From NCBI GenBank assembly GCA_944390005.1, contig CALXOJ010000003.1, positions 62,001 to 126,000 of the forward strand: a stretch of 64,000 nucleotides of DNA. Direction: 5' to 3'. Position 1 is the stretch's first letter; the number at the start of each line of letters is the position of its first letter. The notes below the pieces were generated by a model, which ran no database searches, was not told where the DNA came from, and saw only the letters and a list, made by a program, of their open reading frames with translations. Of the stretch, positions 35,624 through 43,866 are shown in pieces. The position numbers were made by a program, and so were the translations under genes. The DNA comes from an uncultured Spirochaetota bacterium (lineage in GTDB: Bacteria; Spirochaetota; Spirochaetia; JAFGXN01).

Positions 35624-38600
35624 GGGGAACCTCCGCTGCGGATTTTCGTTTGCGTTCTTTCACCGTCTGCAGGGTGTAAAACATCGCCGGCGTGAGAAAA
35701 AGCGTTACCAGTGTAGATGTCATCAGTCCGTAAGACATCGCCAGCATCATGTCGGAGAGCATTGAATCGTAGCCGAGAATACCGTAGGCGGTCGGCAGCA
35801 ATCCCGCGACAGTGGTGACTGTTGTCAGAATAACGGCGCGCAGCCGCGTTTTGGAAATATCGGCGATGATTTTGCGTCTGTCGGCGGCGGTCTGCGATTC
35901 GTTGCGATACGAATTCAGAAGTTTATCCAGCATGACGATGGAGTCGTTGACGACCACGCCCGCCAGTCCGAGAATTCCGATCGCCGTAAAAAAACTGATA
36001 ACCGGCATATTGTGGAGTATTAACGCGTAGACGACGCCCATCATGCCGAACGGAATGACAGCGACGATGATAAACGGTTTCCACAGTGAATTAAACAGCA
36101 GCGACAGAATAAAATAAATCAAAAAAACAACCAACGCTGATCCGTATAAAATGTCGCCTGATGATTCCCGCGTGCTTTCGACTTCGCCGCGGAAAAGAAT
36201 GTTGCAGGTCGGATACTGCGCCATCAGTCCGGGGAAGACGTTTTGTTCAAAGTATTCGGCTGTTTCGACCGGAGTGACTTTGTCGGAGGCTAAATCGGCA
36301 TAAAGGTAAACGACCCGTTTTTCGTCGACACGAGTGATGTAATTCGGTTCCATCGATTCGCGGACTTTAACGACGGTTTCCAGAGGAACCAAATATCCCT
36401 GCCTCGTGGAAATCGGATTTTGCAGAATCGTCGGAAGATCCGAGACGTATTTGTCTTCGAGCGTCACCTTCACCGGAATCTCAATATCATCGCGGTAATG
36501 ATAAAAAACCGTACTGCCTTGAATAATCGTTCGCAGACTGTTGGAAATTTCACTGCTGCTGATGCTCAGGCGCTGAATCAGTTCTCGGTCGTAGTCGATG
36601 ATGTACTGTTTGGATTTGACCGGCTCTTCGATTTCGGCGTTTTGATAAAATTCGTACGCATCCATGGCAGCGCACAGTTTTTCGGCAATTTCATTGCGCC
36701 GCGCGTCGTCATTTTCCTGTATTTCAATGACAATCGGAGATCCGCCGCTGTCAGACGAGGCTCCGAAACGGGATTTGGCGATGTAAAAATCAGCGTACTG
36801 CAGATTCTGTTTTTCGACTTCGGCTTCAATGGCGGCTATCAATTCGTCATTTGAAAGTTCCCGCTCCAACGACGGCAGCATCTCGATTCGGATGGAAAAG
36901 TAATTTTGATTTGTGTCCGAGCCGCGGCGGGAAGAGGCGATGCGAGTCGAATAGATACCGACCGATGAACCTAAATACGGATCGATAATCTCTTCCAGCG
37001 GTTCCACATAAACGGCGGTTTCGGCGCTGGTCAAACGCGGTTGATCGACAAATCCGGAAATAAAAATTTCGTTAGTCTCTTCCCGCGGTGAAAGAGCAAA
37101 ACTCATTTGAGTCAGAAAAAGGAATATCGCTCCGGTCAGCAGCACCGCAAACGAGGCGTAGAGGATCCCGGTGTGTCTGAGAACTTTTTCAAGAAAGCGG
37201 CCGTAAGCGTCTTCAACCTTGCGGAACCAATGCGCCGCTTCATGCGGACGGCGGGTTGCTTTGCGTCTGAAAAGTTTCGGTAATCGAAGGTTCATGTGGG
37301 AAGGAAGGATAAAAATCGCTTCCAGAAGGCTGCCTCCGAGCATAGCAAAAATCATCGCGGGAATCACTTCGATCATCTTTCCGAATGAACCTGAAAAATA
37401 ATAAAGCGGTATAAATGCGACGCAGGTTGTCAGAATACTGGCCAAAACCGGCAGAATGACGGTCGCCGTTCCTTCAACCGCCGCTTCCGTTTGAGAGGCG
37501 CCCTCTTCTTTGAGGCGGGTAATGTTTTCACTGATGACAATCGAATCATCGACCACCATTCCCAAAACAATGACGATTCCCGAAAGCGTCATATTGTTGA
37601 CACTGTATCCAAGAAAATGAGCGACAATCACCGAAAAACAGAGGGAAAACGGAATTCCCATCGCGACCCAAAAGCCGGCTGTAAAATTCATAAAAATGAA
37701 GAGAAAAAGCAGAATCAGTGCAAAACCGAAAATTCCGTTGTCTCGAATCAGAATGAGCCTGTCGCGAACCGATTCTGCCGAATCGCTGTAAATCAGGTAA
37801 TCGACATTGCTGTCGCGCATTGACGAAGCGAAAAAGCTCTCCACTTCGGCTCGGATGGCATCGCTGGCTTCGGTAATGCCGGAGTCGGAGGTTTTTCGAA
37901 CATTGAGATTCAGCGCTTGATGCCCGTTGAATTTTAAAATGGAAGTGGAGTGTTCAAATGTCGTTTCCACATCGGCGACATCTCCGATACGAATCATTCG
38001 ACCGGAGAAGCTGCCCTGCAAAATGGAGTCGCGAATTTTTTGTTCGCTGTCCAATTCGGCGCGGATGGTGACGCGCGCGTCATCTTCGTTTTTGACGGTT
38101 CCCAGTGGGCGGCGGACGTTGTCTCCCGAAAGAGTGTTGACGGCATCAGAGTAGGAAATTTCATAAACCGAAAGCGCTTCCGGGCGAATGTAAACGTTGA
38201 TGCTCTCCTCTTCGTTGCCGGAGAACGATACGTCGTTGACAAAAGGAATGCCTCGCAGACGCTTTTCCAGCATCTCTCCGGCGTCTTGAACTTCCTGTCG
38301 TCCTTTAACGGAGAGCAGTTTTTCTTCTTTATGAAAAAGAGCGATTTGAACGACAGAACGGTTGGTCGATTTGACTTCGTGTACGCGCGGTTCGTCCTCC
38401 ACATCTTCAGGCAAATCGACGCGCTGAACCGCGTCGCGAATAGCTGTTACCGCATCGTCGTAATACGGATAATTCATTTCTAGTGTAATACGAACAGAAA
38501 CGATGTTATTTGACGAAGTGCTGTTGATTTCGTCGATTCCTTCGATTCCGCGGACGGCCTCTTCAATTTTTTTGGTTAAAAAATATTCGATTTCTTCCGG

Positions 38601-38768
38601 TGTTCCGCCTGTATATTGAGCAGAAACAAAAACGACGTCGGCTGTTGTTTCCGGCATTTCTTCCTTTGGAATATCGCCCCAAAGATAAAACGCAAATGCG
38701 ATAACCAGAACAACCGTAAAATTAGCCAAAATGTGGTTTTCGGCAAATACTTTCAGGATTTTCCGCAC
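35613..38768 (-). CDS. RND multidrug-efflux-type inner-membrane pump
   Basis: A 1051-residue HAE-RND (AcrB/MexB-related) pump with duplicated membrane halves (TM1 near 12-28, bundle about 335-500, TM7 near 530-555, bundle about 875-1035) and two large periplasmic loops. The family motifs GMVVDDSIVISENITRLKEE in TM4 and AGVVVNDSIVMLDKLLNSYR in TM10 are present. It starts with GTG and has GAGGA in front. A perfect 6-bp inverted repeat lies 13 nt upstream of the start. The substrate (drugs, bile salts, lipids) cannot be told from sequence. Confidence 0.93.
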   Translation of the reverse strand: MRKILKVFAENHILANFTVVLVIAFAFYLWGDIPKEEMPETTADVVFVSAQYTGGTPEEIEYFLTKKIEEAVRGIEGIDEINSTSSNNIVSVRITLEMNYPYYDDAVTAIRDAVQRVDLPEDVEDEPRVHEVKSTNRSVVQIALFHKEEKLLSVKGRQEVQDAGEMLEKRLRGIPFVNDVSFSGNEEESINVYIRPEALSVYEISYSDAVNTLSGDNVRRPLGTVKNEDDARVTIRAELDSEQKIRDSILQGSFSGRMIRIGDVADVETTFEHSTSILKFNGHQALNLNVRKTSDSGITEASDAIRAEVESFFASSMRDSNVDYLIYSDSAESVRDRLILIRDNGIFGFALILLFLFIFMNFTAGFWVAMGIPFSLCFSVIVAHFLGYSVNNMTLSGIVIVLGMVVDDSIVISENITRLKEEGASQTEAAVEGTATVILPVLASILTTCVAFIPLYYFSGSFGKMIEVIPAMIFAMLGGSLLEAIFILPSHMNLRLPKLFRRKATRRPHEAAHWFRKVEDAYGRFLEKVLRHTGILYASFAVLLTGAIFLFLTQMSFALSPREETNEIFISGFVDQPRLTSAETAVYVEPLEEIIDPYLGSSVGIYSTRIASSRRGSDTNQNYFSIRIEMLPSLERELSNDELIAAIEAEVEKQNLQYADFYIAKSRFGASSDSGGSPIVIEIQENDDARRNEIAEKLCAAMDAYEFYQNAEIEEPVKSKQYIIDYDRELIQRLSISSSEISNSLRTIIQGSTVFYHYRDDIEIPVKVTLEDKYVSDLPTILQNPISTRQGYLVPLETVVKVRESMEPNYITRVDEKRVVYLYADLASDKVTPVETAEYFEQNVFPGLMAQYPTCNILFRGEVESTRESSGDILYGSALVVFLIYFILSLLFNSLWKPFIIVAVIPFGMMGVVYALILHNMPVISFFTAIGILGLAGVVVNDSIVMLDKLLNSYRNESQTAADRRKIIADISKTRLRAVILTTVTTVAGLLPTAYGILGYDSMLSDMMLAMSYGLMTSTLVTLFLTPAMFYTLQTVKERKRKSAAEVPREK

Positions 38769-38780
38769 AAACGTCCTCGT

Positions 38781-38797
38781 TGAGTTTGGATAACTCA
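38781..38797. promoter_or_regulatory. Perfect inverted repeat, candidate operator
   Basis: TGAGTT-TGGAT-AACTCA, 6-bp arms and 5-nt spacer, placed between the RND start codon and any upstream promoter on the minus strand. A bound dimeric repressor here would block the efflux operon. No regulator gene is adjacent. Confidence 0.4.
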
Positions 38798-38853
38798 GTT
38801 TACCATATGTTTTATGATTTTTAAGTGTTTTTTTTTATATTTTTTTGTTAGGG

Positions 38854-38882
38854 TTGAGTTTTTCCCGTCTTCGTGCTATGGT
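38854..38882 (+). promoter_or_regulatory. Promoter giving a leaderless transcript
   Basis: TTGAGT (38854-38859), 17-nt spacer, TATGGT (38877-38882), ending 7 nt before ATG 38890. No Shine-Dalgarno. Confidence 0.55.
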
Positions 38883-38889
38883 GCCAACA

Positions 38890-39336
38890 ATGGATGTTGC
38901 TGAGAAAATCGAAGAACAGATACAAATACTCTTCGGAGTTCTGCCGGAGTCTTTTTGGACAGCAACTGCCGTTGTTTTGATTGCGTTTGCTGTTTTTGCG
39001 GCGGCAGCGACAGTCGTTCTTTTGATTCTGCTGTTTTCAGCGGATGAAAATTTTTTTATCCGGTTAATTGAAAAAGAAGAGCAGCCGTTTCGTTTGACTG
39101 TGTTTTCTGTCGTCAAAAACGGTTTCGGATTGTTTTTATTGATCGCCGGAATTCTGATGCTGGTTTTGCCCGGGCAGGGTATTCTGACCGTTTTGATTTC
39201 GCTGCTGTTTTTGGATTTTCCCGGCCGCCGAAAACTGATTCTGAAAATTCTCTCATCGGAAAAAACCGAGCAGGCGCTCAATCGCATTCGCCGAAAATTC
39301 GGAAAAAAACCGTTTAATTTCCGGAAAAGTGTTTAA
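38890..39336 (+). CDS. Small membrane protein (PGPGW-like)
   Basis: A 148-residue inner-membrane protein with two to three spans: about 25-48 (AVVLIAFAVFAAAATVVLLI) and a hairpin at about 80-112 containing ILMLVLPGQGILTVLISLLF, which resembles the PGPGW motif of a family of small membrane proteins of unknown function. The basic C-terminus (RRKLILKILSSEKTEQALNR) should be cytoplasmic. An in-frame start at 38845 would run through the promoter, so ATG 38890 is preferred. No known partner nearby. Confidence 0.65.
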   Translation: MDVAEKIEEQIQILFGVLPESFWTATAVVLIAFAVFAAAATVVLLILLFSADENFFIRLIEKEEQPFRLTVFSVVKNGFGLFLLIAGILMLVLPGQGILTVLISLLFLDFPGRRKLILKILSSEKTEQALNRIRRKFGKKPFNFRKSV

Positions 39337-39385
39337 AAAAAACGCTGAATTTGATAGAGTGAATTAAAATTGAGGAGATTATAGA

Positions 39386-40189
39386 ATGAAAAAAACTTTG
39401 TTCGGTCTTTTATTCGCGCTTCTTTCGGTGACAGCTTTTTCGCAAGCCGGAAGAATGTTTCCGACTTTCGGCGGCGCAACCGGCGCATGGGTGGTTCCTT
39501 CCGCGTTTGTGAACTACGAATCGGGAACGGTCGGCTTGGACGGCGGTTACAAATTCCTTTACAGTAATAATTCCGCCGGAGGAATGTCGCACATCCTGTA
39601 CGCCGAATTGGGATTTTTAAAACAGGCCGAAGTCGGGTTTGCGGTTGACATCGATCATCGGACAACAGCCGACTTTATGGTCAACTTAAAATGGCAGTTT
39701 TCCGAACTTTTTTCCAAAAAAGGCAACTCTGCGATGGCGCTGGGCGGAAATTTTCAGGCGGTCGATTTGCTGGTTAATAACAGTTCTTACGCTTACTACG
39801 GACAACTCTATTTTGTTATGAGTTACCAAGGGAATTTTTTCTCGCTGCCGGCGCGAACCAGTTTGCTTTTGGGGTACACCTTTCAGGAACACATGAGTGA
39901 TGATATTGATGCCGGTATCGCATTCGAGTTGAACTTTTTCCCGCAAGTCTTTAAAAATTATGTTTACCTGATTTGCGATTTTGCCAACTTTTCTTATTTG
40001 GCCGGAGGTCATTCGACCGGTTTGAATGCCGAAAACCGCGCCGTTTTCAACACCGGTTTGCGTTTTTCGCTTCTTAACGGCAGTAAATACGAAAAATACA
40101 TGCTCGGTCTGGACATTGTCGGAACCGATTTGCTTGACAGCAGCCGCGGCGTAGCGGTTGCCATTAATGCCGGCGGTTTGATTAAATAA
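39386..40189 (+). CDS. Exported beta-rich outer-membrane-type protein
   Basis: A 267-residue protein with a signal peptide (about 1-18, ending TAFSQ) and a mature part of alternating amphipathic strands rich in Tyr/Phe/Gly (e.g. ESGTVGLDGGYKFLYSNN, SYAYYGQLYFVMSYQGN, TGLRFSLLNGSKYEKYMLGL), as expected of a beta-barrel of about 8-12 strands. I do not recognise a specific family. GAGGAG precedes the ATG. A terminator lies 11 nt after the stop and typA follows just behind it. Confidence 0.75.
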   Translation: MKKTLFGLLFALLSVTAFSQAGRMFPTFGGATGAWVVPSAFVNYESGTVGLDGGYKFLYSNNSAGGMSHILYAELGFLKQAEVGFAVDIDHRTTADFMVNLKWQFSELFSKKGNSAMALGGNFQAVDLLVNNSSYAYYGQLYFVMSYQGNFFSLPARTSLLLGYTFQEHMSDDIDAGIAFELNFFPQVFKNYVYLICDFANFSYLAGGHSTGLNAENRAVFNTGLRFSLLNGSKYEKYMLGLDIVGTDLLDSSRGVAVAINAGGLIK

Positions 40190-40200
40190 TTTGTTGAAAA

Positions 40201-40237
40201 AGACCTGCGGTTTCGGCCGGCAGGTCTTCTTTTTTTC
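40201..40237 (+). terminator. Rho-independent terminator directly upstream of typA
   Basis: AGACCTGC (40201-40208) pairs with GCAGGTCT (40220-40227) and is followed by TTCTTTTTTTT. It ends only 5 nt before the typA ATG. Confidence 0.85.
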
Positions 40238-40242
40238 TGAAG

Positions 40243-42054
40243 ATGACTCAAAACGATCATATACGCAACATTGCCATTATTGCGCACGTCGATCACGGAA
40301 AAACGACGTTGGTCGATGCGCTTTTCAGACAAAGCGGTCTTTTCCATTCTCGGCAGGAAATTCAGACACGCGTCATGGACCGCATGGATTTAGAGCGGGA
40401 ACGGGGCATCACCATTGCGGCTAAAAACTGTTCGATTCACTGGAAAGGACGGAAAATCAACATCATCGATACGCCGGGACACGCCGATTTCGGCGGAGAA
40501 GTCGAACGGGGGCTCTCCATGGTTGACGGTGCCGTCGTGTTGGTGGATGCCGCTGAAGGACCGCTTCCGCAAACCCGTTTTGTGCTGAGCAAAGCGTTGG
40601 CAGCCGGATTGAAAATTATCATTGTGATCAACAAAATCGACCGCAAAGACGCCGTTCCCGAAGCGACGCTGAACGCCGTGTACGATTTACTGATCGAGCT
40701 GGACGGCGATGAGTCGCTTTTGGAATCGCCCGTGCTGTATGCCAACGGCCGCGCCGGAATCGCCGGACCCGATTTCCGTCAGCCGGGGAGTGATTTGCGT
40801 CCGCTGCTTGATTTGATTGTCGATTATTTGCCTGCGCCTGTTTACGATGAAACCGCTCCGTTTCGAATGTTGGTTTCCGATTTGGGGTACTCCGATTTTC
40901 TCGGCCGCTTGGCGATTGGAAAGGTGGTTTCCGGTTCGGTTGCGGCCAACGAAGCGCTGCTGCGGATCGGAGAAGACGGTCGTCATCGGCCTTTGAGGGT
41001 TTCGGCGCTGCAAAGTTACCAAGGAACGGCAGTGAAAGAGTGCGCCCGAGCGGAAACGGGCGACATCATCATTTTGGCAGGCATTGACACCGTTTCCATT
41101 GGGGATACGATTTGCAGTCGGGAATTTGCCGAACCGCTGCCGCGGCTTCGCGTTGATGAACCGACCGTTTCCATGAGTTTTTACCGCAATACTTCGCCCT
41201 TCGCCGGCAAAGAGGGAAAGCAGGTGCAGATGACGAAAATCGCGGAACGATTGGAGAAAGAGTCGTTAATGAATGTTTCGATAAAAGTCGAAAAGTCGGC
41301 GGTCGATGAAAGTTACATTGTCAAAGGCCGCGGCGAATTTCAAATGGCGATACTCATTGAAACCATGCGGCGGGAAGGATTCGAGTTGTGCGTCGGTCGT
41401 CCTCACATTATTTTTAAACGGGACGAAAACGGCACAAAAACCGAACCGGTGGAGCATTTGTACATTGATTGCGCCGAAGAGACCGGAGGAACGGTCACAG
41501 AGAAGCTCTCCAAACGAAAAGGCGTCATGCTGAATATGACTTATTCTGCCGGCGACCGCGTTCGTATCGAATTTAAAATTCCTTCGCGCGGATTAATCGG
41601 GTTCCGCGATGAATTTCTCACCGATACCAAAGGAACCGGATTAATGAGTTCCTATCTGATCGGTTATGAACCGTATAAAGGCGATTTTCCGGAGCGAGCC
41701 AACGGTGCGTTGATAGCTGACCGTACGGGGGTTTGCATTCCTTACGGATTGAATTCGATTGAACCGCGCGGTCGTCTTTTTGTCATTCCCGGCGACCCTG
41801 TTTATGAAGGAATGATCATCGGTGAACACAACCGCGACAATGATTTGAGCGTTAACCCGTGCAAAACAAAGAAGCTGACCAATATGCGCGCCGCCGGTAA
41901 AGACGATGCCGTTGTTTTGACTCCCGTTGTTCCTATGACATTGGAGAAAGCGATTCAATTCATCAATGAAGATGAATTGGTAGAAGTGACGCCGCAGTCT
42001 GTCCGAATGCGCAAACGAATTCTTTCCGCGTCGGAACGCAAACGCGAACGGTAG
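40243..42054 (+). CDS. typA: Ribosome-associated GTPase TypA/BipA
   Basis: A translational GTPase that binds the 70S ribosome and helps assembly and stress adaptation. Its 603 residues are typical. G-motifs are complete: AHVDHGKTT (about 13-21), RERGITI, DTPGHADFGGEVERGLS, NKIDRKDA. The BipA-specific C-terminal domain is seen in YEGMIIGEHNRDNDLSVNPC and KLTNMRAAGKDDAV. The start fits the family exactly, but there is no Shine-Dalgarno and an intrinsic terminator ends 5 nt upstream, so how it is expressed is unclear (see findings). Confidence 0.97.
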   Translation: MTQNDHIRNIAIIAHVDHGKTTLVDALFRQSGLFHSRQEIQTRVMDRMDLERERGITIAAKNCSIHWKGRKINIIDTPGHADFGGEVERGLSMVDGAVVLVDAAEGPLPQTRFVLSKALAAGLKIIIVINKIDRKDAVPEATLNAVYDLLIELDGDESLLESPVLYANGRAGIAGPDFRQPGSDLRPLLDLIVDYLPAPVYDETAPFRMLVSDLGYSDFLGRLAIGKVVSGSVAANEALLRIGEDGRHRPLRVSALQSYQGTAVKECARAETGDIIILAGIDTVSIGDTICSREFAEPLPRLRVDEPTVSMSFYRNTSPFAGKEGKQVQMTKIAERLEKESLMNVSIKVEKSAVDESYIVKGRGEFQMAILIETMRREGFELCVGRPHIIFKRDENGTKTEPVEHLYIDCAEETGGTVTEKLSKRKGVMLNMTYSAGDRVRIEFKIPSRGLIGFRDEFLTDTKGTGLMSSYLIGYEPYKGDFPERANGALIADRTGVCIPYGLNSIEPRGRLFVIPGDPVYEGMIIGEHNRDNDLSVNPCKTKKLTNMRAAGKDDAVVLTPVVPMTLEKAIQFINEDELVEVTPQSVRMRKRILSASERKRER

Positions 42055-42072
42055 CCGCCTCTGACGGCGGCT
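42053..42072. terminator. Hairpin between convergent typA and ACT-protein genes
   Basis: AGCCGCC-TCTGAC-GGCGGCT overlaps the typA stop codon. There is no T-run on either strand, so it is at best a weak or protein-assisted terminator. Confidence 0.4.
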
Positions 42073-42076
42073 GCCG

Positions 42077-42496
42077 TTATTCGAGCGACGAGAGCGCGGT
42101 CAGTCCGTTGGAGGCGATCATCGCCAACGCTTGATTCGGGTCTTCGGTTTTCAGAATCACCAGGTGTTTGCCGCTGCGCCGATCGATTGTAAAATAAAGA
42201 TATTCGATATTAATATTATTTTTACAGAAAACTTCCATTATATGGCTCAATCCGCCCGGTGTATCACTGACTTCAATCGCCAACACGTCAGTCATCTTTG
42301 CCGTAAAACGGTTTTCCGATAACACCTTCATCGTTTTTTCGTAATCGGTAACGATGATGCGCAAAATTCCGAAATCGGCTGTATCGGCAATCGTCATTCC
42401 GAGCAGGTTGATGCCGGCGTCTCCGATGACCTTCGTCACCTCAGCCAATCTTCCCGATTTATTTTCTAAAAATACCGAAATTTGTTTTAAAGCCAT
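42077..42496 (-). CDS. Tandem ACT-domain protein
   Basis: A 139-residue protein made of two ACT domains (ISVFLENKSGRLAEVTKVIG and AIEVSDTPGGLSHIMEVFCK are the two first-strand/helix units). ACT pairs bind amino acids and regulate enzymes. Stand-alone forms like this commonly sit beside phenylacetate-CoA ligase homologues in anaerobes, as here (10-nt gap, GAGGAG Shine-Dalgarno). It probably senses an aromatic or branched-chain amino acid or its keto acid for the ligase; that is inference. Confidence 0.88.
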   Translation of the reverse strand: MALKQISVFLENKSGRLAEVTKVIGDAGINLLGMTIADTADFGILRIIVTDYEKTMKVLSENRFTAKMTDVLAIEVSDTPGGLSHIMEVFCKNNINIEYLYFTIDRRSGKHLVILKTEDPNQALAMIASNGLTALSSLE

Positions 42497-42506
42497 TTTC
42501 GTCTCC

Positions 42507-43808
42507 TCAAATTTTGCGTTTATCGATGATTCGCTGCGACTTTCCGATGCTGCGTTCGATGGATTTCGGTTCCATTAACGTGATTTTGGAGTTGATGCCG
42601 AGTTTGCTCTTGATGGTCTCCTGCAGCCGTCTGCGGAGCGCCTCCATCTCCTTGGTTTCATCGGAAAAACTCGCTTCGTCGACCTCTACCCGCAGTTCAA
42701 TGGAATCCAAATGGTTTCCTGTGCGGTCGACAATGATTTGGTAGTGCGGCTGAAGTCCTTCCGTCGCTGCCAGAATCTCTTCGATTTGAGACGGAAAAAC
42801 GTTGACGCCGCGGATAATCAGCATATCATCATTGCGGCCCATCAGTCGGTGAATTTTAACGGTTGTTCGTCCGCAGGCGCAGGAGTCGCGGAAGAGGTAG
42901 GTGATGTCCTTGGTTCGGTAGCGCAGCAGCGGCGCTCCGGTTTTGTCGATGGTGGTCAGTACCAGTTCGCCTTTTTCGCCTTCGGGAAGCACTTTTCCGG
43001 TTTTCGGGTCGATAATTTCCGGATAGAAAAAATCGTCCTGAATGTGAAGACCGTGCTGTTCGGTGCACTCGCACGCTACGCCCGGTCCGATGATTTCGGT
43101 TAAACCGTAGATGTCGTACGCCTTGATACCCAGTCGCTTTTCGATTTGAAGGCGCATGTTTTCGCTCCACGGTTCGGCTCCGAAAAGACCGCGGCAGAGG
43201 GCGGTTTCGGTCAAATCGACGCCGGCTTCCTGCGCCGCTTCAGCCAAATAAAGGGCGTAAGACGGGGTGCAGGTGAGCGTTGTCGTTTTGAAATCGCGAA
43301 GCATTTGAAGGTGGCGGGGTGTGTTTCCGGCAGAAATCGGAATGACGGTTGCTCCGAGCGTTCGTCCGCCGTGATGGATTCCCAAACCGCCGGTGAAAAG
43401 TCCGTATCCGTATCCGTTTTGAATAATGTCGTCTTTTGTCGCGCCTGTCATCGCCAAACAACGGGCTGCCGACTCTCCCCACATTCGCAAATCGTGTTCG
43501 GTGTAGAGACCGACAACCGGAATTCCTGTTGTTCCGCTGGAGGTGTGAACCTCTCGAATTTCCGAAAGCGGAACCGACAGCAAACCGTATGGATAAGTTT
43601 CCCGCAGTTCGTCTTTTGTCGTAAACGGCAGTTTGGAGATATCTTCAAGCGTTTGAATATCCTCCGGTTTGACGCCTGCCTGATCCATTTTATTTCTATA
43701 AAATTCGCAATTTTTATACGCGCGGGCGACCGTTTCGCGCAGTTTTTTTAACTGAAGCTCTTTTCGCTCCGAAATCGGCATACACTCGGCAGTGGGGTTG
43801 AAAATCAT
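42507..43808 (-). CDS. paaK: Phenylacetate-CoA ligase family (PaaK)
   Basis: A 433-residue adenylate-forming CoA ligase. The P-loop HTSSGTTGIPVVG, AYDIYGLTEIIGPGVACEC (AMP-binding core), LVLTTIDKTGAPLLRYRTKD and the C-terminal IIRGVNVFPSQIEEIL are all PaaK hallmarks. In anaerobes such enzymes act on aryl acetates made from aromatic amino acids by indolepyruvate:ferredoxin oxidoreductase; no ior genes are in the window. It has its own consensus-like promoter and an AAGGAG Shine-Dalgarno, and it heads a two-gene unit with the ACT protein. Confidence 0.93.
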   Translation of the reverse strand: MIFNPTAECMPISERKELQLKKLRETVARAYKNCEFYRNKMDQAGVKPEDIQTLEDISKLPFTTKDELRETYPYGLLSVPLSEIREVHTSSGTTGIPVVGLYTEHDLRMWGESAARCLAMTGATKDDIIQNGYGYGLFTGGLGIHHGGRTLGATVIPISAGNTPRHLQMLRDFKTTTLTCTPSYALYLAEAAQEAGVDLTETALCRGLFGAEPWSENMRLQIEKRLGIKAYDIYGLTEIIGPGVACECTEQHGLHIQDDFFYPEIIDPKTGKVLPEGEKGELVLTTIDKTGAPLLRYRTKDITYLFRDSCACGRTTVKIHRLMGRNDDMLIIRGVNVFPSQIEEILAATEGLQPHYQIIVDRTGNHLDSIELRVEVDEASFSDETKEMEALRRRLQETIKSKLGINSKITLMEPKSIERSIGKSQRIIDKRKI

Positions 43809-43825
43809 AGTGTCTCCTTTCTTCC

Positions 43826-43854
43826 ATCATAGCCGATAAACTGCGGGCGGTCAA
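43826..43854 (-). promoter_or_regulatory. Sigma70-type promoter of paaK-ACT unit
   Basis: Minus strand TTGACC (43854-43849), 17-nt spacer, TATGAT (43831-43826), 17 nt before the paaK ATG. Confidence 0.75.
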
Positions 43855-43866
43855 GGCTTTTCTTTA

